Of a stretch of DNA of 5,052 nt, positions 1-5,052 are shown in pieces. The DNA lies in NCBI GenBank assembly GCA_018694455.1, contig JABHNP010000215.1, positions 1 through 5,052 of the forward strand, read 5' to 3'. The position numbers and the translations under genes are program-made. The DNA is from Planctomycetaceae bacterium (GTDB lineage: Bacteria > Planctomycetota > Planctomycetia > Pirellulales > UBA1268). Each line of letters begins with the position of its first letter. Positions within the stretch are counted from its first letter, which is position 1. The notes under the pieces were generated by a model that searched no databases, was not told the DNA's origin, and saw nothing but the letters and a program-made list of their open reading frames with translations.

Positions 1-1090
1 AGCAAGAATGGCTTCGAGTTCTCCTGACTGCCCATCATCGATTAACGACGCTGACCAACCAGACAACGCTTCGCAGACAATTTGAGCTGCTGCCATTCTT
101 CCGAGGCGTCCGAGCACCAGTTCTCGCGTTCGAATTGGCTGCCCCCAGGTACATCGTTTTCCAGAATACAAAACTGCTTGCTCCAACAACAGTCTGATAG
201 TTCCAGATGCCTGTGCAGCCAATGTGATACGTCCACGATTGAGCCCATGCCAAACAATTGACATCCCGTCTCTTTCTTGACCATCTCGACTTCTGCCAGG
301 ACTTAGCACACAGGAAGGATCAATTGGAAATTGTTGAAATTTCAAAGCATTATTGTGGGCGTGCTTCAGTGGATGAAGCCCATAGCTTTGTAATGTAAAG
401 TGAGGTGTATTTGATTGAGGTAGCTTGATTAATACAATAACGGGCTTGCCTTCAAAAAGGGCGAGCATTTTTACCAAACGCCCGTACGTTGCACCAGTTA
501 TGAACATTTTTGTTCCAGTGAGCAATAACTGTTGACCGTTGTGCTCAAGTCGTGATGAAATTCGATGAAGATCACATCCCGCATCGGGCTCCGTTGCAGC
601 AAAGACGGATAAAGGTTTACCTTCGGCTAATTGCGGCGACCAATACTGCTGCTGGTCCTCCGAGCCAAATGTGGTTACTGCCGAAACAGCACCAATTGTT
701 GAGTGGACGGATAACAAACCGGCAACAGTTGGATTGACACTGGCTAAACGTGTAATCGATTGCACAAGCTCAATGAAACTACACCCCGATCCACCGTAGA
801 CCTGCGGTACAAACAAACCCCACAAGCCTGTTTTACCCAGCAACTGCTCAGCAACCTTTGAAAGCTTGCCTGTTGGTGGAGATGGCGGTTCAGCTAACGG
901 AGCAGCAGGTATCGGAATACCTTCGATTACATCGTAGAGCTCACCACTATCCCGGAGCTTCTGAATAGCTGCTACTGCATCATCGACAACGCGTGCCGCC
1001 TCACCGGACAATCCTGCGACCATACACTCCGCAGCATAGGAAAATCCACTTCCATACCCCACCGCACCACTTCCTTGCCACAGTGCAGAG
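1..1090 (-). other. Domain: acyl-CoA dehydrogenase (FadE role), truncated by window edge
   Basis: From about residue 592 to residue 954 of the fused protein, where the window ends. The N-terminal helical part, the middle beta domain and the start of the C-terminal helical domain can be recognised. The flavin/substrate motif reads ATEPDAGCD (756-764), with Cys763 in place of the usual Ser. The C-terminal helix motif has Arg903 and WGQPI where the family has R..FG.PI. About 85 residues before GLWGL (residue 679) are longer than the roughly 40 residues usual in stand-alone enzymes, and include a proline-rich stretch (PIPAAPLAEPPSPP). The expected catalytic Glu and the GG.GY region are beyond the edge, so activity cannot be judged. 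The exact domain start is an estimate. Confidence 0.85.
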
Positions 1091-2862
1091 TTGAGTTGGC
1101 TATCAGCAAGTCCACCCTGATGTGCAGAGGTTGAGTCATTTTTTTTCATGTCTTCAATAATGCCAACTCTGGGCGGAAGCCTTTCCTCAGCACAACCTGT
1201 TTGTACTTCGAAAAAGTCCATATAGTGTGAGAAATTATTAGCAATAACACGGCGCTTGATCTTAAAGGATTCTGTTGCTTCTCCATGCGCGACATCAAAT
1301 GCATGATCAACGAGTACAAAACGTTTCACCCGTAATCGTCTAGGTAACACTCTCTGCTGTATGCCTATCCTTCGAGAAAACCAACGAAGTACCTTGGGGT
1401 GCGATATCGCCTGATTGCGACTCCAAACCTGGCAACGAAATCGCTGTAAAAGTTTTTTTACTGCGAGTGGCTCGGGTACTATGAAAGCCACGGGCCAGGG
1501 AAGGCCTTCACCTGCCACGCAGACCTGAGCTATGGCTGGTTCCTCAAGCAGGGCTAACTCTACATCAGCTGGCGAGAACTTTGTACCGTTGGAAAGATTC
1601 AGAGTATCATTTATTCGTCCAGTAATTCTCAGCTGGCCGTCACCATCTATTACTCCAGTATCACCGGTTTCTAGCCATGCCGTGCTATCGATTGGAAACT
1701 CATCCCCACCCCTCTCTGGGTCAATGACAGACAACGCGCGACAGGGTGTCCGAACAACAATCTGTCCCAGCTCAAACTCTTTGTCGGAGATTGCAATCTC
1801 TATACCTCGTAAGGCACGCCCAACAGCACCGAATTGCCTACATCGTGGATTCGATACGGCAACAACAGGGCCAGCCTCAGCCAAGCCGTATCCTTCGACA
1901 AGCGATACATCGTGTTGCTGAAAAACTCGAGCGGTCCACTGCCTTAGTGGCGCACCGCCAGAGACGCAAACGCGCACTCGTCCTCCTAACGCCTCACAAA
2001 GGTTGTTGATTTTCCCTTGCTGAACAGCTCTTGCCAATCTGTCATAAAAAATTGGGACTCCCAGAATTGCAGCTGGAGGCACTTTCTTACACGCCTCAAG
2101 AATCTGGCGGCGATCTCGAACAATGTTTAACGCGCCCCCTCGAACAGCTGTTGTGTAAAGATCTCCAACTCTTGCTAATGCATGACTCTGAGGTAACCAC
2201 GAAAGCCGAACGTCATCAGGTTCTTCAAGAAACTCTGCTGCGGATGCTACTGCATTCATGACGAGTGAACGCTGGCTGTGTACAAAACCCTTTGGGCGAC
2301 CAGTTGTGCCTGACGAAATAAGTACTGCTGCCGGTTCGTCAGGGTTACATTTTTGCACTCGTTCAGCAATGCTATTCCGTAACTTGATACGGTCTATTCG
2401 GTCTGTTGACCAATTGGCCTGCACTTGAAGCAACGGTAAGCCGTATTGAGTGAAAGACCGGCCACGAATATCACCCGATAAAACTAATCCACTCGGTTTA
2501 AATAACTGCAGTTGATGACCTTGCTCTGACTGACTTTCTTCATAATGGAGAGCAACGTGGACAACACCGCTTAACAGGCAGCCAAAATCTACGATCGGCC
2601 AAGCGGCAGAATGTGGACCAATGTGTAACACTCGATCACCGGCTGCTATACCAGCGGCTTCAATCCGTTCAGCAACTGCGACTGACTGCTGTAGCAGTCG
2701 CCCCCAATCGAGCCTCTTACCGGTCAGAGAATCAATGATTGCCAGATGATCAAAACTTGTATCACACCGTTGTAGCAGAAGCTCAACCAATGAAGATGGC
2801 GTCTCTCCGTTCACCCAGCTTTTTAATACACCTTCAACTGAGGAATGCAAAGTTTTTTCCAT
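1..2862 (-). CDS. Acyl-CoA synthetase / acyl-CoA dehydrogenase fusion, 3' end outside window
   Basis: Predicted bifunctional beta-oxidation enzyme that activates a fatty acid with ATP and CoA, then oxidises the acyl-CoA to 2-enoyl-CoA with FAD. The frame is open for 954 codons; reading every triplet showed no stop. Start: ATG at 2862; an in-frame TGA lies four codons upstream (2874-2872), no alternative start lies between, and the ribosome binding site is weak (GAG, 8 bases away). Residues 1-552 are an ANL ligase: SSGTTGRPKG (183-192), LSWLPQSHALARVGD in the style of COG1022 long-chain ligases, GYGLAEAGP (324-332), TGD (399-401), TGR ending at Arg416, and candidate catalytic Lys534 in FKIKRR. 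About 553-660 is a linker and joining segment. The dehydrogenase follows: GLWGLFVPQVYGGSG (679-693), ATEPDAGCD (756-764), GTKMFITGA (783-791), LNRGR (874-878), and Y899...R903..WGQPI. The usual catalytic Glu near the C-terminus would lie outside; about 100-120 residues are probably missing. No signal peptide or membrane segment is evident. Domain identities are firm; substrate range is not. Confidence 0.9.
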   Translation of the reverse strand, partial: MEKTLHSSVEGVLKSWVNGETPSSLVELLLQRCDTSFDHLAIIDSLTGKRLDWGRLLQQSVAVAERIEAAGIAAGDRVLHIGPHSAAWPIVDFGCLLSGVVHVALHYEESQSEQGHQLQLFKPSGLVLSGDIRGRSFTQYGLPLLQVQANWSTDRIDRIKLRNSIAERVQKCNPDEPAAVLISSGTTGRPKGFVHSQRSLVMNAVASAAEFLEEPDDVRLSWLPQSHALARVGDLYTTAVRGGALNIVRDRRQILEACKKVPPAAILGVPIFYDRLARAVQQGKINNLCEALGGRVRVCVSGGAPLRQWTARVFQQHDVSLVEGYGLAEAGPVVAVSNPRCRQFGAVGRALRGIEIAISDKEFELGQIVVRTPCRALSVIDPERGGDEFPIDSTAWLETGDTGVIDGDGQLRITGRINDTLNLSNGTKFSPADVELALLEEPAIAQVCVAGEGLPWPVAFIVPEPLAVKKLLQRFRCQVWSRNQAISHPKVLRWFSRRIGIQQRVLPRRLRVKRFVLVDHAFDVAHGEATESFKIKRRVIANNFSHYMDFFEVQTGCAEERLPPRVGIIEDMKKNDSTSAHQGGLADSQLNSALWQGSGAVGYGSGFSYAAECMVAGLSGEAARVVDDAVAAIQKLRDSGELYDVIEGIPIPAAPLAEPPSPPTGKLSKVAEQLLGKTGLWGLFVPQVYGGSGCSFIELVQSITRLASVNPTVAGLLSVHSTIGAVSAVTTFGSEDQQQYWSPQLAEGKPLSVFAATEPDAGCDLHRISSRLEHNGQQLLLTGTKMFITGATYGRLVKMLALFEGKPVIVLIKLPQSNTPHFTLQSYGLHPLKHAHNNALKFQQFPIDPSCVLSPGRSRDGQERDGMSIVWHGLNRGRITLAAQASGTIRLLLEQAVLYSGKRCTWGQPIRTRELVLGRLGRMAAAQIVCEALSGWSASLIDDGQSGELEAILA
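1139..1146 (-). other. A8 homopolymer near the ligase-dehydrogenase junction
   Basis: The coding strand reads ATG, then eight A, then TGAC, at residues 572-576 of the fused protein (Met-Lys-Lys-Asn-Asp). The run falls in a polar linker, about 20 residues after the recognisable end of the ligase domain. One added A changes the reading to ATG AAA AAA AAA TGA, an immediate stop. One lost A leads to a TAG about 55 codons later. The in-frame ATG directly before the run is preceded by GAAGAC, a poor but possible internal start. The run is directly visible; any use in slippage is inference, and it is also a likely place for a sequencing indel. Confidence 0.6.
1207..2862 (-). other. Domain: long-chain acyl-CoA ligase (FadD role) within the fusion
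   Basis: Residues 1-552 of the fused protein. The core ANL motifs appear in the expected order and spacing: the ATP-binding loop with Lys191, the A5 motif with Glu329 (Mg-ATP ligand in the family), Asp401 for the ribose, Arg416, and Lys534 as the likely adenylation lysine. The stretch after Arg416 (LNLSNGTKFSP) and the ending FKIKRRVI followed by an NNFSHY helix resemble COG1022 long-chain ligases more than acetyl-CoA synthetases. One departure is seen: the A5 motif has Ala328 where most acyl-CoA ligases have Thr or Ser. The length is compact compared with about 600 residues for many COG1022 members. The chain-length preference cannot be read from the sequence. Confidence 0.85.
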
Positions 2863-3052
2863 ACACCAATCTCATTGAAATTATCGAAGGGTCCTATGAA
2901 ATTAAACGCCCTGTCAAAGATTTTAATACGGCCTTTGTTGTACCAACATTATTTACAACCACGTTTGTTTACAAAAGAAAATTTAGGGGCGCAAATGAGC
3001 TCCAAGGGCTTCGGCATTGCCAGTTAACGTATTTTTTCTGAAAGGTACTATC
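2863..3052 (-). promoter_or_regulatory. AT-rich gap between fadA and the fusion gene; possible promoter or leader
   Basis: This 190-base gap is much larger than the 9-base fadB-fadA gap. It is AT-rich and shows no hairpin plus T-run that would mark a terminator after fadA. On the minus strand it contains TTGACA (2917-2912), a perfect match to the sigma70 -35 box, but at the usual 15-18 base spacing the best partner is only TAGGAC (2896-2891). Further upstream lies TAAATA (2955-2950), without a good -35 box. The gap could therefore hold a secondary promoter for the fusion gene, or simply be untranslated leader within one transcript. The short open frames in it have no ribosome binding site. 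Confidence 0.3.
2937..2959. repeat. Inverted repeat GTTGTA-N11-TACAAC in the fadA to fusion-gene gap
   Basis: GTTGTA (2937-2942) and TACAAC (2954-2959) are perfect reverse complements separated by 11 bases. A second perfect palindrome overlaps it: TGTTG-TAC-CAACA (2936-2948), five-base arms around a three-base centre. It lies about 75-100 bases upstream of the start of the fusion gene, where a repressor or activator site could sit. It does not match the E. coli FadR consensus by eye. In a short AT-rich stretch such repeats can arise by chance, so an operator role is only a suggestion. Confidence 0.3.
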
Positions 3053-4237
3053 CTACTCTACCAACTCAAAGACAAGTGCTATTCCCTGCCCAAATCCAAT
3101 ACACATTGTGGCCAAACCTAAGCGAGCATGACGGTCACGCATTGTGTGTATGAGTGTTGTAGCAATACGAATGCCACTTGCTCCGAGGGGGTGTCCTATC
3201 GCCAAGCTTCCGCCATGAATATTCACAATCTCATGGTCAAACTCAAGTTCGTTCATGCAAGCCATTGCTTGAACAGCGAAAGCTTCGTTGAGTTCAACGA
3301 TTTCGATTTCTTGCAAACGCAGCCCTGAACGGTGAAGAACTTTACGGGTTGCATAAACTGGCCCCAGGCCCATCAAAGCGGGTGATACTCCGACAACAGC
3401 GGTACTGACTACACGAACTAACGGCGTTAGCCCATAACGCCTTGCTGCTGCCTCAGACATTACAACCATTGCTGCTGCACCGTCGCTGAGCGGGGCGCTT
3501 GTAGCAGCAGTAACACTTCCGATTTTTGGCAGGAATGCCGGACTGAGCCGACTCATTGAATCAAGACTCGTATCTGAGCGGATCGATTGATCTCGATCGA
3601 CCAAAGTAAAAACCCCATCCGTATTTAATCCCGGACACGCAACAATCTCCTTCTTAAAAAAACCTGTCTCCGTCGCATGTGCCGCCCGTCGATGGCTTTC
3701 CAATGCATATTCTTCTTGTGACCGCCGAGCAATACCATAACTTGCTGCGAGATACTCGGCTGTCAAACCCATTGAAAGAACCGCCCGACTAGAGCTAGCA
3801 AAAGCCCGTGGATGAAAGTCAATTTCAGAATCCATCGGAAGATGCTGCATATGCTCAACCCCTGCAACAACATGAACGTCTTCGGCTCCTGCCATTATTG
3901 AGTGACATGCCTGCGCTACACCTTGCAGTGATGAGCCACAAAGCCGGTTGGTGGTTGATGCCGCTGCAGTAGAAGGCAAACCGGCTAGCAGGCTGATCGA
4001 ACGAGCTACATTGCCACCCAGTTCACCTCGTTGCTGGGTCACACCGACAACTACCTCCTCAATATGCTCTGGGGAAACACAGCCTCTGGAAACCGCTTCC
4101 TTGACCACAAACGCACACAGTTCATCGCCACGAACTTTTCTAAAAACACCTTCAGACGAATCAGAACGACCTATTGCAGTTCGACAACAAGACACAACAA
4201 CCGGCGTGTTTTCTGGGGAGTGCTTTGTGCTATTCAT
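3053..4237 (-). CDS. fadA: 3-ketoacyl-CoA thiolase (acetyl-CoA acyltransferase), beta subunit of the fatty-acid oxidation complex
   Basis: Degradative thiolase that cleaves 3-ketoacyl-CoA with CoA to acetyl-CoA and an acyl-CoA two carbons shorter, the last step of each beta-oxidation turn; cytoplasmic, expected to complex with FadB. The 394-residue chain is complete and close to the usual 385-395. Visible catalytic elements are the nucleophile Cys100 in NRLCGSS, NEAF at 317-320, His349 in GGSLAIGHPLGASG, and the acid/base Cys379 in ATMCIGFGQG. The segments GVEHM, DFHP, SDGAAAMVVMSE and GLGPV follow E. coli FadA closely, favouring FadA over acetoacetyl-CoA thiolase (AtoB/PhaA). The N-terminus is about eight residues longer than in E. 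coli. The start ATG (4237-4235) follows a GAGGGA sequence and lies 9 bases after the fadB stop, so the two are almost certainly co-transcribed and possibly translationally coupled. The stop is TAG at 3055-3053. Confidence 0.96.
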   Translation of the reverse strand: MNSTKHSPENTPVVVSCCRTAIGRSDSSEGVFRKVRGDELCAFVVKEAVSRGCVSPEHIEEVVVGVTQQRGELGGNVARSISLLAGLPSTAAASTTNRLCGSSLQGVAQACHSIMAGAEDVHVVAGVEHMQHLPMDSEIDFHPRAFASSSRAVLSMGLTAEYLAASYGIARRSQEEYALESHRRAAHATETGFFKKEIVACPGLNTDGVFTLVDRDQSIRSDTSLDSMSRLSPAFLPKIGSVTAATSAPLSDGAAAMVVMSEAAARRYGLTPLVRVVSTAVVGVSPALMGLGPVYATRKVLHRSGLRLQEIEIVELNEAFAVQAMACMNELEFDHEIVNIHGGSLAIGHPLGASGIRIATTLIHTMRDRHARLGLATMCIGFGQGIALVFELVE

Positions 4238-4246
4238 TCTTCCCTC
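4238..4246 (-). promoter_or_regulatory. Ribosome binding site of fadA in the fadB-fadA junction
   Basis: The nine bases between the TGA of fadB (4249-4247) and the ATG of fadA read GAGGGAAGA on the minus strand. The GAGG core sits at a normal distance from the ATG and fixes the fadA start. The tight spacing supports one transcript and reinitiation of ribosomes leaving fadB. Confidence 0.7.
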
Positions 4247-5052
4247 TCAAACATTTTTTTGTTGAACAGGCACCCGTTCTCCCGGCGAGGCAAAAGGAAG
4301 ACCTGACTCAGCATGCGCCAGAAGCCTCGCCGGTGCAATCATACGAGCCCCTAAATATTTAAATTGATCAAGCCGACGAACGACCTCAGTTGCACCGAGG
4401 GAATCCCCCCATGCAAGCACTCCGCCACGAAATGCTGGAAATCCAAGCGCATGGATAACCGCCAGATCAATGTCACAGCCATCTCGAACAATACCTTCGT
4501 CAAGCACCAAAAGTGATTCGAGCAGCATTGGTAAAAATAGTCGATCACAAATTTCGTCATCAGTTATCTGTCGCTCAGGCAGACGATATGGCTCGATGAC
4601 TGTCCCTAATTTTTCATTCACGGTAGCAATTTTTGCATCATGCCCCGTGCTCTTATAGCTGTAAAATCCACACCCTGTTTTGCGACCTAACCAACCAGCT
4701 TTGACAAGTGCTGGAATAACGGGTGAGGAATCAATACGATCACCAATGGCATTGGCCATAACGAGCCCGGCATAAAATGCTGTGTCGAGACCAACCATGT
4801 CGTAAAGTTCTAGGGGGCCGAGAGGCATGCCAAATCGTCGCGAGACTCTGTCGATACTCTCCAAATCGACTCCTTCACGTAATAGTTCTACTGATTCGTG
4901 CAAATACGGTGTAAGCACACGATTCACAAGAAATCCTGGGCTATCCCGAACAACAACGGGAACTTTCTTCAATCGTTTCGCATGAAGAACAACAGCCGCA
5001 ACTGTTGAGTCACTCGTATCCGGGCCGCGAATGACCTCGACCAAAGACATCC
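4247..5052 (-). CDS. fadB: Fatty-acid oxidation complex alpha subunit, C-terminal part (3-hydroxyacyl-CoA dehydrogenase region); 5' end outside window
   Basis: C-terminal 267 residues of a FadB-type multifunctional enzyme, which hydrates 2-enoyl-CoA and oxidises 3-hydroxyacyl-CoA with NAD; FadA's partner. The ATG at 5050 is internal, not the start: MSLVEVIRG matches the conserved segment just after the dehydrogenase catalytic His, and the frame stays open to the edge. Numbering from that Met, Glu5 is the predicted catalytic partner of the unseen His. RDSPGFLVNRV (35-45), MPLGPLELYDMVGLDTA (75-91) and LGRKTGCGFYSY (121-132) mark the first C-terminal dehydrogenase domain. ITDDEICDRLFLPM and GFPAFRGG (203-210) mark the second, present in FadB/FadJ but absent from short stand-alone dehydrogenases. 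The visible length agrees with about the last 270 of some 730 residues in E. coli FadB. The hydratase and NAD-binding domains are not visible, so their presence is inferred. FadJ is possible, but the adjoining FadA-type thiolase favours FadB. Confidence 0.88.
   Translation of the reverse strand, partial: MSLVEVIRGPDTSDSTVAAVVLHAKRLKKVPVVVRDSPGFLVNRVLTPYLHESVELLREGVDLESIDRVSRRFGMPLGPLELYDMVGLDTAFYAGLVMANAIGDRIDSSPVIPALVKAGWLGRKTGCGFYSYKSTGHDAKIATVNEKLGTVIEPYRLPERQITDDEICDRLFLPMLLESLLVLDEGIVRDGCDIDLAVIHALGFPAFRGGVLAWGDSLGATEVVRRLDQFKYLGARMIAPARLLAHAESGLPFASPGERVPVQQKNV

Noticed and set aside
42..284. Short minus-strand open frames at the left edge (35-253 and 42-284).
   Set aside because: They lie inside the dehydrogenase-coding part of the fusion gene in other frames, and their translations resemble no family.
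1453..1459. Slippery A AAA AAA heptamer in the zero frame of the ligase (Val468-Lys-Lys).
   Set aside because: It lies inside the C-terminal ligase domain before the catalytic lysine; a shift would give a truncated inactive enzyme, and no stimulatory hairpin was evident. Likely an ordinary Lys-Lys coding run.
1532..2261. Several plus-strand open frames of 76-129 codons.
   Set aside because: They are antisense to the ligase domain, whose motifs are continuous through the region; no ribosome binding site or recognisable product.
2834..2875. Tiny out-of-frame minus-strand reading frame (ATG at 2875) overlapping the start of the fusion gene.
   Set aside because: Thirteen codons with no ribosome binding site of its own; not distinguishable from chance.
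2739..3041. Plus-strand open frames of 100 and 60 codons across the gap.
   Set aside because: They overlap the 5' end of the fusion gene antisense, have AT-rich low-information translations and show no family motifs.
3001..3052. Possible terminator after fadA.
   Set aside because: There is a short A-run and a GGCAATGCC palindrome, but no stem of useful length followed by T residues on the transcript.
3574..3601. GATC/CGAT-rich short palindromes (such as TCGATCGA).
   Set aside because: They fall within fadA codons for Val-Asp-Arg-Asp-Gln-Ser-Ile-Arg and are explained by coding content.
4254..4260. A7 run on the coding strand at the 3' end of fadB.
   Set aside because: It encodes the last few residues (QQKNV) and would only change the very C-terminus of FadB; no sign of a function.
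3948..4362. Plus-strand open frames of 62-105 codons around the fadA start.
   Set aside because: They are antisense to the well-conserved FadA N-terminus and FadB C-terminus.

Overview
The window holds three genes, all read on the minus strand, that together encode a fatty-acid beta-oxidation set. In transcription order (high to low coordinates) they are: the 3' part of a fadB-type multifunctional enzyme (5052 to 4247, its beginning lies outside); a complete fadA-type 3-ketoacyl-CoA thiolase (4237 to 3053); and a very long open frame (2862 to 1) that runs off the left edge. That last frame has 954 sense codons without a stop. It joins a long-chain acyl-CoA synthetase (FadD role) to an acyl-CoA dehydrogenase (FadE role) in one polypeptide.

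The order fadB then fadA, with a 9-base gap, is the classical gammaproteobacterial fadBA arrangement, and the FadA and FadB sequences resemble the E. coli proteins along their length. This suggests a gammaproteobacterium or close relative of medium GC content. No marker gene in the window confirms that.

Layout by region: 1 to about 1090 is the acyl-CoA dehydrogenase part, whose C-terminal end and catalytic glutamate lie outside the window. About 1090 to 1206 is a polar linker and uncharacterised joining segment containing a run of eight A on the coding strand. 1207 to 2862 is the acyl-CoA ligase part. 2863 to 3052 is a 190-base AT-rich gap with a small inverted repeat and no convincing gene. 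3053 to 4237 is fadA. 4238 to 4246 is a short junction carrying the fadA ribosome binding site. 4247 to 5052 is the 3' part of fadB. No tRNA, rRNA, CRISPR array, insertion sequence or phage gene was seen.

Together the genes would cover the whole cycle: the ligase activates a free fatty acid to acyl-CoA, the fused dehydrogenase makes the 2-enoyl-CoA, FadB hydrates and oxidises it to 3-ketoacyl-CoA, and FadA releases acetyl-CoA. The most notable point is the one-chain fusion of activation and first oxidation. The A8 run close to the junction is the second: a one-base insertion there would end translation immediately after the ligase.
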